Assembly: GCA_047495785.1 (NCBI GenBank)
Contig: JBLDXI010000004.1
Location: 868,001-932,000, forward strand
DNA length: 64,000 bases
Source: Lepidodermella squamata
Taxonomy: Eukaryota; Gastrotricha
Direction of reading: 5' to 3'
Shown here: positions 1-10,597 of the stretch, piece after piece
How the letters are laid out: the number at the start of each line of letters is the position of its first letter
How positions within the stretch are numbered: position 1 is the stretch's first letter
Notes under the pieces: generated by a model
Databases searched by the model: none
What the model saw: only the letters and a program-made list of their open reading frames with translations
Told to the model about the DNA's origin: nothing
Program-made: the position numbers and the translations under genes

Positions 1-83
1 ATATGTCTTTCTTTCACTTCATAACACTCTTTTACATTGCCATTCAACTCACTTCACAACGTGGTTTACCAGAGATTTAACAA

Positions 84-2217
84 TCATGAATGGTCCTCGC
101 ACAAGACCTTATTTGCTTTGCTACTACAATCATATTGTAAAAACATGGGTGGGTTTTGTTCGTCGAAACTGCTGATAACAGCACAGCCATCGTTCTTTCC
201 AATCCACTTCGAAGCAGCAAACGGAGCATCGGTGCCATCGTCCCATCTGAGGGCACCTTTTTGCCGAACGAGACCGACCCAGGTGTTCAAGGTCGAGTCA
301 AGCACTTGTGAGGCCGCTGTAAGCTCAGCGTCTGATCTAATCTTCGCAATCGAAGCATTTCGTTCAACGCATTTCGACGTTGCTGTCCATTTGTCGCCTC
401 CGTCATCGCCCAGGTCGTCGACCGAGTATCGTTTGACAACAGCCTTGCAACTGTCCTCGTCTTTATAGGCGACATCAGCCGGGATACGAAATTGCGTAGG
501 CGCCTGGCAGCCTGTCGACTCGGTTACGCAATGACCCGACCCGTCACCTATGTCGACGCAGCGGAAGTAAACAGACTGCAAAAGAATTTACAGTTCCTTT
601 ATTTTCTAACTATTTGTAAGCAATTTAACTAATTTTTTAAATTAAACCTGCCGCGAAAGTAATCCACCTTTTTGCGACTGAATCAAAGAAATAGGATCTT
701 TCCCGGAGGGAACCCGAAATAACCCGTTAGTGGCGGCTGCTTCGTAATTTTTTGGTATTTTACCAGGTTAGAACAAATTTATTCGTACTTTTTCAATTCC
801 AAAAGTGATAATACTTCCGAAGTGTCTACGTTTTTAAGTTTCTAAGGAAGATTTCTCAAAACGAAACTTACAGGGGGCGTTATATCCTTGAGGCAATTGT
901 TAAAATTAAGCGTAAACGTCTGCGAGCCGGAGTACAACTTCACCTGCAATAGAAAAAATGAGTTTATAGTTCATACAAAAACTGATCCTTCGTTTAGGTT
1001 TACCTCCGATAGACCTTTAGGACAAACAGCGCGGCAAGACAGGCGGTTAGATGAATCCTTGCACGAATAAGCATTCTGTCAAAAACCACATTAATTGCTA
1101 AAATAGAAAGGATTATTACAACTTACTCCACGCAAGCAAGTTGCACGGTTGATGTAAACCTGGGTCGATGACGGCTGAGTTTCATTGCTGGCGAAACAGC
1201 CGGGGCTTTGCGGTCGGCAGTCGTTGAATTTGCCAGTGTTCGCATCGAAACAGCGGACGTGAGGCTTTTCGCTAACCGGAACTGTAACTGAAATTCATAA
1301 AAAAAAATACCCGGCATTGAATCGCAACCGAATTTCCACTCCGAATAACGCACTCATTCCATTGGTACAAGACGCGAGATTTGGATACAAATCTGAATTT
1401 ACAGGGGTCTTTTGGAACAAATAAAATTCTCACAAATAAAACTGAATAAACCAACTAGGAAGTGACTCACCCAGTTTTCAGGGCATTTGTACGGGTCAGG
1501 GACGCAAGTTTTGATGACGCCATTCGACATGCAGCGCCTGAATTTTAGAGTCTGAAAATGACAAAGGTTAAATCTAACTTTAGTTCAGCTAGTTTCTGAA
1601 TTATTACCTCAAAGGCAGCCACCTTTTTCACGCATTCGTTAAAGTTGAATTTCAAGCTCAACAACGGCCCAGGATCGTTAAACAGAAACGTCTGAAACAT
1701 TGATTTTCCATAAAATTACCAGTTTTGAAAGGTATGGGTAGCGATCTTCATTCGCTCGCATTGTAATTTTACGAAATTTCTAGCAATTGAATGTGGCTTA
1801 CCGGCATTTCACCCGGGTTGTTACATCCGACGCTTCCAGGTACACAGAACGGGGTGAGAGCCTCGTATTTGTAGCACATTCGAGCAAGCTAAAGACACAT
1901 TTAAAGGAGTTAAACATAACTGAGCGAATGACATGTGACTACACAGACCCCTGCGTTGCAACTGGTGGAATGTAGGAAAGGCGCGCCCAGCTATAGAGAT
2001 AGAAAACGCTTGAACTGTCTATATTTCGAGAGAAATTTAATTCTGAGCAAACCTGATAATCTTTGGATAGATTACATCCACTGGCAACCGGTTTGCAGCC
2101 GGTGAATCGGTTGTTGAACTGAGAAAAGCATCGAACCCAAAGCGGCTGGCGCCACGCCCCGTTGCTCGATGTCAGCAGAAGTGCTAGAAGCAAAGCGTTC
2201 AAGCAATAACTGGCCAT
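84..2217 (-). CDS. Copy A: secreted six-repeat Cys-rich protein with type I C-type-lectin tail
   Basis: Ten exons can be joined with GT-AG borders and no stop: 2217-2053, 1990-1949, 1888-1802, 1691-1608, 1551-1471, 1408-1354, 1287-1127, 1075-1004, 943-872 and 575-84, giving about 436 aa. All junctions are phase 0 except exon 6/7 (phase 1). The product starts with a hydrophobic signal peptide and then has six units of four cysteines, encoded by exons 1+2, 3+4, 5+6, 7, 8+9 and the start of exon 10. The last ~120 residues are a C-type-lectin-like domain with the WVGL and WDDG signatures and end LCEDHS. No EPN or WND calcium motif is visible, so sugar binding is unproven. A secreted recognition or defence role is inference. 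Exon borders were read by eye against the other copies; there is no transcript evidence. Confidence 0.85.
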
Positions 2218-4004
2218 TATAGTAGATCGAAAAAAGCTTTTAATTCAACTAAAATCAAGAATATTACGTGTTCCGACTTGAGAAAATAAAACCACTAAAA
2301 ATCGTCACTTCAGTTCAGTTCAAATTCAGTTCAATTGGACAATTTTATTGTCCACAACAATTAATTATCGAAAAGGCGAGCATCAAATAATCGCGTGTTT
2401 ATTTATCCAAAGCGTTTCGGCAATACAATTATTTGAAACATTGTCTTTTGAAACTATTTTCTCAGTTCTCTTCAAAACGCTTCCTCATGATGACCTGATT
2501 AGCGCGAAAATCGTCTTGTGAGAATAAGGTCATTTCCATGAATATCCCACTCCACTCGAAATAAAAGGCTAAAACAGAATTTGGGCATGCATTGCGAATC
2601 TGTCATGAGGCTCATTCGATCGAAGAAATTTCGCAGCATGAAGTTAGACCAAGAAATAACTGCGTGATCGGAGGGAAGGAAATAGGCTTTTCGCCGAAAG
2701 GGGGATGCCCTTCAAAATTGGCCTCTTTCTCTGGCGATGCTTTTCTAGTCGATTCACTCCAGTGCGAGATGTAGGATCTTCGAACTAGGAGGTATTTTCG
2801 GGACCAAATGCCTAAAACCTAAAACCTAAAACCTAAGGGTTCCCCTTTGGCTGAGCTGCCGCTGAAAGGGATTCGAATTAAAAAATCGTGGTTGAATTTT
2901 GGATCTCAAAATGTTGGATGAGGGCCGCACAAACTCCCGTCAAGGCTAGAAGATTCCCAAAATGTAAAGCAGTGTTGTTACTAGAGATTTTTGGTACATA
3001 CCTAGCTCGAAGATTGACAGATTTGTCCTTCATTGGTGACAATTGGCATGAAATTTGAACCAATAATCGAAGCGAGGGAATTTTACCTCCATATTCTCCT
3101 GATATAATGACGATAAAACGAGCTTTCCCAGACGTGACTATGACATGGTTGTTACTCTAGGTCCGATTGGTTGTTATATTGTAGCATGATTAACATGCGT
3201 TTGAAGTCTGTTCCTTCTCGCGTAAGGATTTACCAACCAAGATCATGTAGAACGTAGATTCAATTGGAACTCTACCGCAAAGAGCGAAGTAGGACGGCCG
3301 AACTGGTTGGCATAAGGAAAATCGGCGTAAGGGCCCCCTTTGGTCTTTCCCTGAGTTCATCTTGCGCACCGATTGAAGTAGTGGGGACGATCCCTGCCAT
3401 CCCTAGCGGTACCTCGCAATCTGCTCTACCGATGCCACTTGCTAGGCGTGCCTTTCTTCTTGCGGCATATTCAACACCACTATGAGGTAACGCCGATCGC
3501 TAAGTGCAGCTATGCGAAAAGTTGCTGTGAATCTAGGATCCCGATCTGGGATGCTTACAGATTACAGCAGGCTTGATTCAGGCCCTATGCCCAGTTGTGT
3601 ACAAGTAGAACTATCATTATTGTTCTCATCAGTTTCAAAGGTTTCCCAGCGCTACTGCGGCAGCTTTGCTGCTGCTGTTGCCAATATCGTTAACGTCGCT
3701 GAATTAAAGCTTGCTTACTCCCTTTCAAGGTGATACGAGAAAGCGGCTTTTTCAACGAGACTGAAGAGGCGAAAATGAAAGAAATTTAACAAAGGAATGA
3801 CATTATCCGGATCGTATCGTAAAATATGCCTTCTTAATGGCCGAATTATAAACTCATAAAACCTTCTTCCAAGCAGGGATTTTTTGATATTTTCCAAACA
3901 GGCAGGGATTTTTTATAATAATAGTTTTATTTAGCCTCTTCTAGACTGAGCGTCATGTACCGTTTCCGGTTTTGAAGAGGGCGAAGGCAGGCAAAGAGAA
4001 ACTC
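2218..4004. other. Gene-poor spacer upstream of copy A
   Basis: No convincing exon was found. The stretch contains a fragment of a dispersed CAGTGCG-ended repeat near 2759-2806 and, right after it, about four CCTAAAA units at 2812-2836. Two short copies of a GCAGGGATTTTTT motif lie at 3874-3915, just beyond the LINE 3' end, and may belong to its tail. The open frames at 3264-3733 show no recognisable protein pattern. Confidence 0.5.
2759..2836. repeat. Fragment of CAGTGCG repeat followed by CCTAAAA units
   Basis: The start (CAGTGCGAG, then GGTATTTTCGGG about 30 bases later) matches the left end of the 154-bp element at 42,235. It is followed by roughly four tandem CCTAAAA units. The right end of the element is missing, so this is a remnant. 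Confidence 0.45.
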
Positions 4005-5834
4005 TTACCCACCCCCACAGTTGAAGATCTTGCTTTTTCCGAAAAATTCATAGTTTTCAATCGAGTTAACAATCATGCGCCATTCATCTTTTTCAAAAGA
4101 AGCCATTTCAGCTAGTTGAAAATCTGGTATAATTTTAATTTCAAACTCCTTTTCGCCGGATTTTTCCTTCCCTTTTTTATTTGGCTTTTTGCCCTTCTTA
4201 TCCTTGGCCTTATTCGTAGTGCTAGTTTTCTTTTTCCGGCGCAATTCCTTAGTCAGTCCTACTTTAATCAAACTTCTATGCACTCCGTGGATCCATCTAG
4301 TTCGGGGTCGTCCTCTCGGTGCAAACCATCCCAATGGAGGCGTCCAGATATAAATTTTGTTAATTAGTCCTTCCACGTCGTAGTCACGTGATCTAACAAT
4401 GTGTCCGAAGTACCTTAACCGTTGTTTTTCAACAACGCGGCTCACTTCAATGAGACCTCCGCATAGAGCCAGCCTTATGTCTATGTTAGGAATATAGTCC
4501 ATTAAGTGAACACCTACTATTGATCGGAGCCAACGATATATAGTGTTTAATCTGTTTTCTTGGGCTACCGATATGTTCCATGATTCGCACGCGTAAATGA
4601 TGGTAGGTATTATAACACAAGTCAGTACCTTAAGTTTCGTAGCTATGGAAACCTGATTTTTGTTGCACATGAATTTATTCATGGCGCCGAAAACACTGCC
4701 TGCCTTAGAAATCCTATAGTTCAGTTCCTCGTCGATTTTGCCGTCACTAGTAATAATACTGCCTAAATATTTGAATTTCGTCACTTTTTCAAGTTTTTTC
4801 CCGTTTAGTTCCAATTCATAATTTTGTGCAGCCGACTCGTCCTTAGAAATAATCATATATTGAGTTTTTGCCACGTTGATTTTCAAACCCAATTCGATGC
4901 AAGCCAAATCAAAAATATTAAGTAGTCGTGAAATTTCGTCATGGTTCATGCCTAATAGTGTCCCGTCGTCAGCAAAAGCCAGTAGATTTAGGAAATCGGT
5001 CTCTCCCAAAGGGGTCTCGCCAATAGGAAAGCCTAATTTTTCAGCAGATATTTTTTCGCAAATTTTGTTGAAAGTCGCTATAAATAGCAAAGGGGACAGT
5101 GGGCAACCTTGTCTTAAACCCCTAGTTACATAGAAGAAATCTGAGAGCTCAGAATCTACTCTAACAGCGACTTTATTAACTTTATATAGACTTTGGATAG
5201 CTTCAATTAAACTAGGGTCTACACCCATGTTTTGGAGGGCGGCCCATACTTTTTCTCTATCGACCAGATCATAGGCTTTTTCGAGGTCTATAAAAACTAA
5301 ATGAAGTTCTTTCTTAAACAACATAATTTTTTCGATGATTTGTCGCAGGACATAGATGCAGTCTCTGGTGCCCTTAAGGGGCTGAAAACCGAATTGTAAT
5401 TTAGAGATTTTTGAGCCAATCAATGATCTTAATTTTCGTTCAAGGATAATGGCATACAGTTTTCCTACAACACTTAAGAGGCTTATGCCTCTGTAATTTT
5501 GACATTTTGACTTCTCACCTTTGTTTTTATAAATTGGGGTAATTATCGCCGTTGACCATTCTTCAGGGACCCTCTTATCAGTCCAAGCTCGACTCAAAAT
5601 TTCCTTGAGCCATTCAATATTGGCCTCGCTTAAGGCCTTAATCATTTCGGGTCTAATTTCATCTATCCCCGGGGCTTTACCATTTTTCATGTGGTCGATG
5701 GCGTTTTTAATTTCGGTGAGAGTAATTTCAGTTAAATTTGGATTTTCATCTAAGAAAATGTCGCTGTCGGGGTTATTGGGTTCGTTTTCAAGCCCTTGTA
5801 AAAGATCCATAAAATAAGATTTCATTACTTCCAA
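4005..5834 (-). CDS. LINE ORF2, reverse transcriptase half
   Basis: The 609-aa reading continues ORF2 after the frameshift; the ATG at 5834 is probably not a true start. RT motifs are in order: NGKAPGIDEI (~51-60), NYRGISLL (~113), LQFGFQP (~146), FIDLEKAYDLVDRE (~181), GLRQGCPLSPLLF (~239) and the catalytic AFADD (~286). RFGH-type LINE residues (RLRYFGHIV) follow, then a lysine-rich stretch and the stop at 4005. The active-site Asp pair is intact. The RT copies element RNA into DNA at the nicked target. Confidence 0.9.
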   Translation of the reverse strand: MEVMKSYFMDLLQGLENEPNNPDSDIFLDENPNLTEITLTEIKNAIDHMKNGKAPGIDEIRPEMIKALSEANIEWLKEILSRAWTDKRVPEEWSTAIITPIYKNKGEKSKCQNYRGISLLSVVGKLYAIILERKLRSLIGSKISKLQFGFQPLKGTRDCIYVLRQIIEKIMLFKKELHLVFIDLEKAYDLVDREKVWAALQNMGVDPSLIEAIQSLYKVNKVAVRVDSELSDFFYVTRGLRQGCPLSPLLFIATFNKICEKISAEKLGFPIGETPLGETDFLNLLAFADDGTLLGMNHDEISRLLNIFDLACIELGLKINVAKTQYMIISKDESAAQNYELELNGKKLEKVTKFKYLGSIITSDGKIDEELNYRISKAGSVFGAMNKFMCNKNQVSIATKLKVLTCVIIPTIIYACESWNISVAQENRLNTIYRWLRSIVGVHLMDYIPNIDIRLALCGGLIEVSRVVEKQRLRYFGHIVRSRDYDVEGLINKIYIWTPPLGWFAPRGRPRTRWIHGVHRSLIKVGLTKELRRKKKTSTTNKAKDKKGKKPNKKGKEKSGEKEFEIKIIPDFQLAEMASFEKDEWRMIVNSIENYEFFGKSKIFNCGGG

Positions 5835-5875
5835 AATTTCGTCTATTCCGCTGGTAAGTGAACCGTCTTCCTTTT

Positions 5876-7312
5876 CTAGAGCCTGGCTTCGCTTTTCTCT
5901 CTGCTCTCTCCTCTCAGCTTTTTAATTTCCAGCCAGAATTTTTTGATATTATCATAATCAGTAGGGTTTTCAAGTAATTTGTCCAATTCCGAGAATTCAG
6001 TTTGATCCTTAATAATTTTCAGACGTTCAAGGGCATGATTTTTCTCATTCCTAGCAATTGTGAAATTTTCTCGGTCTATTCGGCCCTTGGTGTAATTTCT
6101 AAAATTTTCTTTCCCTTTTTGAATGATTTGATTGGCCAAAGGTGTCCACCAGGGCGGTTTTTCACTAACTGTGCCCTTTTTCCGTTCACCGCAGGAGGTT
6201 CTGGCGGCGTCCAGAAGGTTAGATTTAGTATTAACCCATGTCTCTTCAATTGAAACAGGGTTTTCGACATTTTTTACAATTTTGTTTGTTAAATTCTCGT
6301 TAAATTTGGTGCTGTATTCCTCGTTCCTAAGCAGATGATGTTTAATTGATTTTGTGATTTCAACCTTTTCTCGTACAAAATTTGGGCAATTAATAACACC
6401 TCTAACAAGCCTATGATCTGATTCAAGGATTGGCGTTTCCTGTATATCACAATTCAGAAATTTGTCCCTTTCTGTTTTATCGACCAAAATATAGTCAAGA
6501 AATGACCTACGTAGCGTTTTTCCACTGCCCCTTTGCCAGGTATAGCCTAAGTTGGGGAAGAACGTGTTGACAAAGCACAAATTATTGCTATTTGCAAATT
6601 CGACCCATAAATTTCCTTTGTCGTTACCTATGCTATCACCATAAGGGCCTACTGATTTAGATTTATTTTCACTTACGACGCGCCCGTTCAAGTCGCCCAT
6701 TATAATGGTGGTGCCTTTTTTTGAATTGACACGAGAAAATTCTTGTTGTAATACTTGGATAAAGGCATCTAGAGATTTAGTACAGTTATTGGCTGGTGCA
6801 TAGACAGAAAGGATGTTAAACATATCGCGATTTACTTTAAGCCTAGCCGATATAATACGTTCATTGATATTTTTGACCTCAATAACTTGTATGTGCTTAC
6901 AACGACGCACATAGAGGCCTGTTCCTGATTGGGCCCTACCATCATTTACGCCGCTGTAGTACAGTGTGCCATGCCTCAGATTTATGTGGCCTTGGCCTTT
7001 TAAGCAGAGCTCTTGTACCGCCACTGCGTCATACATACGAAATTCATAATTTGCTTCCTCTTGTTTCTTATTTAATGTGGTTATGTTTATCGTGCAAATT
7101 TTAAATGCGATCCCAGACTTATCATTATCTACAGGAGTTTGTATATAATTTTCTTCATCAATCGTTGATTGGCGCAAGATTGTTTTACTCTTACTTTTTT
7201 GCCGCTTTTTTAGAATTTTCTTGCCCTTCTTTGCGTTGCCTTCGCCCTCTTCGAAATATTCATCACAGCTAGTTGATAGCACAGATTGATCGTAGTCATT
7301 CAAGTCCGTCAA
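5876..7312 (-). CDS. LINE ORF2, endonuclease half
   Basis: The 478-aa frame starts at ATG 7312. The endonuclease/exonuclease/phosphatase fold is recognisable from VQELC, SVYAPANN, MGDLNGR, FLDYILVD and ESDHRLV, which carry the usual metal-binding and catalytic Glu, Asp and His residues. The frame closes at TAG 5876, just as the sequence passes into the linker before the RT. The neighbouring frame continues that linker without interruption (EKEDGSLTSG), so ORF2 is split by a single-base shift near 5,880. Confidence 0.85.
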   Translation of the reverse strand: MTDLNDYDQSVLSTSCDEYFEEGEGNAKKGKKILKKRQKSKSKTILRQSTIDEENYIQTPVDNDKSGIAFKICTINITTLNKKQEEANYEFRMYDAVAVQELCLKGQGHINLRHGTLYYSGVNDGRAQSGTGLYVRRCKHIQVIEVKNINERIISARLKVNRDMFNILSVYAPANNCTKSLDAFIQVLQQEFSRVNSKKGTTIIMGDLNGRVVSENKSKSVGPYGDSIGNDKGNLWVEFANSNNLCFVNTFFPNLGYTWQRGSGKTLRRSFLDYILVDKTERDKFLNCDIQETPILESDHRLVRGVINCPNFVREKVEITKSIKHHLLRNEEYSTKFNENLTNKIVKNVENPVSIEETWVNTKSNLLDAARTSCGERKKGTVSEKPPWWTPLANQIIQKGKENFRNYTKGRIDRENFTIARNEKNHALERLKIIKDQTEFSELDKLLENPTDYDNIKKFWLEIKKLRGESREKSEARL

Positions 7313-7351
7313 AAGTTCGAATCTATTTTCGCATGGGGGTGGGTATCGGTC

Positions 7352-8045
7352 CTACCAGTAGTTAGCCCTGCCGCCTTGCCCGCCGTAACCGTAATTTCGG
7401 CCGTAGTTGTAGTTGTTGTTGCCGTTGCGATTGTTGTTGCGGTTGTTGAACTGGTTTCGATTATTTGGTCGTTGCTGTTGTTGGTGGTAGAAGCCGTTTC
7501 CTTCCTGCTCACCAGTGTAGTTGAAGTTAGGACAATGGTATTGGATATGACCAAAGCCTCCACAGCTGAAACATTGTGGTCCAGCTCTTTCCGGTTCCGG
7601 CTTGAATTCCTCGTTCGGCTCGTGAATCGCTACAAGCTCCTTGGCACGCGAGCAGTACGTGGTGAGCGTTGTTCGCCCTTGTACTAAGTTTGCACCTCTG
7701 ATCTCGATTCCTTTATGGCCCTGCGCTTCAAGCGTTCGTTTTTCTTCTGCGAGAATGTCTGACACCTCTCGCATGTGTCCAGTCCTCACGGGACTTGCTC
7801 TTAAGCCCGCCTTCCAGTTCTTTGACTCAGTTAGAATTTTCTCCTTGGACCTACGAGCGTCCTCGATGAGCTCAATGATGACAGCTCCATTGGCCTTGCG
7901 CTCCTGAGGTCTCCACCTCGCTAGGTTTTTCGGCAGTAGCTTCTTTACTGCTTCTTCCCAGTCTTCTTCAGGCAAACCTGTTATCTCCAGTCGGTCTTGA
8001 TTGACTAGCTTCTCGATGAGGTGCTCAGGGCAGGAAAAAGTGTCC
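7352..8045 (-). CDS. LINE ORF1-like protein with CCHC zinc knuckle
   Basis: The open frame can be followed from about 8045 to a stop at 7352. A start codon is not obvious; the longest ATG-type reading starts at 7975. The acidic and lysine-rich N-terminal two thirds is followed by one zinc knuckle, CFSCGGFGHIQYHC (C-x2-C-x4-H-x4-C), and an Asn/Gly/Tyr-rich tail. Gag-like ORF1 proteins of LINEs bind element RNA, and the same-strand position directly before the endonuclease fits that role. It could instead be a leftover gag of an unrelated retroelement, since the two ORFs have different composition. Confidence 0.6.
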
Positions 8046-8191
8046 GATCGTGCGATCTATGATCGTGGGCAGTTTACAGGGCTGAAACCCCCTTTTCGTG
8101 GGCAGCTCGGCTTTTTGCTCATTATTTAAAAAGTCATTGCGTAACTATGAACTTCAATTTATTTGGAGGAAGAAAATCGAAATGTAAAAGA

Positions 8192-10265
8192 TTAAAATTC
8201 GATGCGCCCTTTGGCGCTGGCGATGCGATCGACAACCTTCCCTGTTGCAAACTTGACCGCCCGATCGCTGCGCCGCTTGAAATTCCACTCCCTTCCCTTA
8301 AAGTAATTATTTAACGCGGTAATCAAAAATTTTGAAGAATTCGGGTTGGCAGGATTTGGTCCATTCCAGTGGATGAAGGTCTCTTTTGACACGACCGCAT
8401 CGTCCGCCGGGCGATCGTGGCTAGCATGACGGTCCAAGACGGACCCCATCGACTCCACCACGGACTCGCAGTGGCTCTTGAGGGCACATTTTAAATAAAA
8501 AGACATGAAGTCTTGGAGCCCTTCATGCAATGAAGCGGTATTCATAAATTGATACAACACCTCGCAGTGTTTTTGCCCATTTAAGGGAAGCGATTTAACC
8601 CGCTTGCTCCAAATGCGGTATTGACTGATTATCGAATCTCGATTGAGCAGCTGCCCACCTTCCTCGGCCTCGTCGATGATTTCAGAGAGGACGGATATCT
8701 GCTCTGGAGCCCCAGCCTTTATCAGTTCCACATTAAACACCAATGCAGCCTTGCTGCTCAGATTCTGCTGAGGCGGAAAACGTTCCACAAGTCGCTGCGT
8801 TATAGTCGTGCATAGACGCTTTCCTTGCTCGAGACATGATTTGGCAGTAGACAATAGGTCAGTAGGTCCGGTTGATTTAGCCGATCGAGTGACGACAATC
8901 TGCCCACCGCATTGGTCCAATTTGCGAGTTTTATACTTGCCCCCTAATAATAAGGAAGATTAGATCCTCCCAAAACTGCCCAATTTCACACTTACCATTT
9001 TCTTGCAACTCCTTGTACGCGGAGTGGAACGATGGAAATTGATCAGCGCAATCTTCAATATCTACTGCCGACATTTGGCGGAATTTCGATCTGGCGAGTT
9101 TTATTATCGTGTCAATTTCCCAATTCATCAAGTCGAAAGTTTGAACTTGTTTCGAGGTTTTACCAAGGAGATCGTAAACATCAATTGCCAAATTGAGCTG
9201 CAAAACGAGTTTCGCTTGGCCGATTTTCGCAGCTAGTGGGTCGCTCTTCTCGACAAGTTTCGCATGCATCGTTGTGAAATTTTTGCGGAAATTGCGGAAA
9301 ACCCCATCAGCGTAGGCTGCGAATCGGGTATCTAGTTATAATGACACAGGTAAAATACGTTTTTTGCGATTATCTCGATCAATTATCGATGATCAGCAGA
9401 AATCGATAATCGATAATCGATCAGTGGTGATAGATAGAGGAAATTGAGTGACACCAGCTTGTTCAGCGTGAAATTTCACCCTAGATGACAAATTTTCATG
9501 TTTCTATCATTCATAATAAGGCAGATATCGCACAATCAGTTTTACTTCCGGTGGGGTATGTTTAGGCGGCTTTAGGCAATTGATGTAGAATTTTTCAAAA
9601 AACCGGCAAAACCGCTTCCTTTGAACTCGAAATCCCCCTTAGAAACCCCGGAGGGGTAAAGTTCGTACGGCGGATTTGATTCCGTTTTCAGAATTTCAAT
9701 AGCCCCCGTACTTCCGGAGATAGTTGATTTTTTTAAATTGTTTTATTACTTTATTGCACCGTAATTATTTTTTCCTTCCAAAGCGTTATATACCCGTGTA
9801 ATACATCAAACTAAGCAGTTTTTTGCGTAGAATCGCGTGGTGCAATTCAAATTTGCATGGGATTAATGGCTTGCAAGTTATTGATGATTCAATTATTGAC
9901 TAACCTGAAAATAGACCGACGCTCCCAAGCGAGGTTTCGGCAACAGAAGCCGCTTGTTCCAGCTCGTGAAACTTCTTTCCCCTGCCGAAATGCTTGAAAA
10001 CTTCGGTGATCAAGTCAATCAGAGTTTTCAACCACTCGTTTTCAGAGCGGGCATCTTTCATCGCAAGCTCGATCAAGTGGGCAGGATCCCAGATAGCAGT
10101 GAGCCAGAGATCGCCTAGTAATTCTCGAAATCGGTCTGCTACACCAAGGTTAATGTACTGACCATCGCAGGCTAATCCAACCAATCTTTGTCGCAGCATA
10201 GTTGTTGAATAATTCAAATTTGTTTGTAATACCGAAATCATGCTCTTGGTTAGCCCCAGAGTCAT
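8192..10265 (-). pseudogene. hAT-like transposase-derived gene, left palindrome copy
   Basis: Minus-strand coding blocks occur in the order 10265-9900, 9269-8931 and 8920-8192. The first block has LVGLACDGQYINL and a later D-P-A-H-L-I-E-L, matching the RNase H-like core of hAT/ZNF862-type transposases (usual pattern DG-S-x-M-G, then H-x-L-x-L). The second contains TMHAKLVEKSDP and a helical middle region. The third ends at 8192 after GRIEF. Introns are likely between blocks (donor-like GTTAG at the end of the first, GTAAG after ENG in the second). No N-terminal BED zinc finger is seen. It is one side of a large palindrome, so it is best treated as a rearranged fragment. Confidence 0.5.
8446..10165 (-). 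repeat. Left arm of 1.72-kb palindrome
   Basis: This arm is the reverse complement of 10,598-12,317; paired positions add to 20,763. The encoded peptides of the two arms are identical where they overlap (112 aa at 9269-8931 versus 11494-11832). Homology stops abruptly at 8446 inside the transposase reading frame. Confidence 0.9.
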
Positions 10266-10597
10266 GGTCAGTACATTAACCTTGGTGTAGCAGACCGATT
10301 TCGAGAATTACTCGAATTACTAAATGCTTGAAAACTTCGGTGATCAAGTCAATCAGAGTTTTCAACCACTCGTTTTCAGAGCGGGCATCTTTCATCGCAA
10401 GCTCGATCAAGTGGGCAGGATCCCAGATAGCAGTGAGCCAGAGATCGCCTAGTAATTCTCGAAATCGGTCTGCTACACCAAGGTTAATGTACTGACCATC
10501 GCAGGCTAATCCAACCAATCTTTGTCGCAGCATAGTTGTTGAATAATTCAAATTTGTTTGTAATACCGAAATCATGCTCTTGGTTAGCCCCAGAGTC
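10166..10597. repeat. Palindrome spacer with a 334-bp direct repeat
   Basis: The centre is not simple. A block at about 9990-10312 recurs in direct orientation at 10324-10646 (offset 334). Each copy ends in the same junction (AGTCATGGTCAGTACATTAA), where the sequence flips to the opposite strand. Such structures form by template switching during replication or by assembly of chimeric reads. Confidence 0.8.

Larger units (their letters stand above)
4005..8045 (-). mobile_element. Non-LTR retrotransposon (LINE), RTE-like, near complete but frameshifted
   Basis: Read on the minus strand, a zinc-knuckle ORF1 (about 8045-7352) is followed 40 bases later by ORF2, which encodes an apurinic-type endonuclease and a reverse transcriptase. 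ORF2 changes frame once near 5,880, so this copy is probably inactive unless the shift is a sequencing error. Upstream of ORF1 the frame ends at a TAG near 8,050, so the 5' end may be truncated. I could not find a clear poly(A) tail or target duplication. The order of endonuclease, RT and a lysine-rich C-terminal tail resembles RTE/CR1-type LINEs; the clade call is inference. Confidence 0.8.

Noticed and set aside
7286-7687. 133-aa plus-strand frame rich in Val and Ala
   Set aside because: Shadow of the Asn/Gly-rich repeat region of LINE ORF1 on the other strand.
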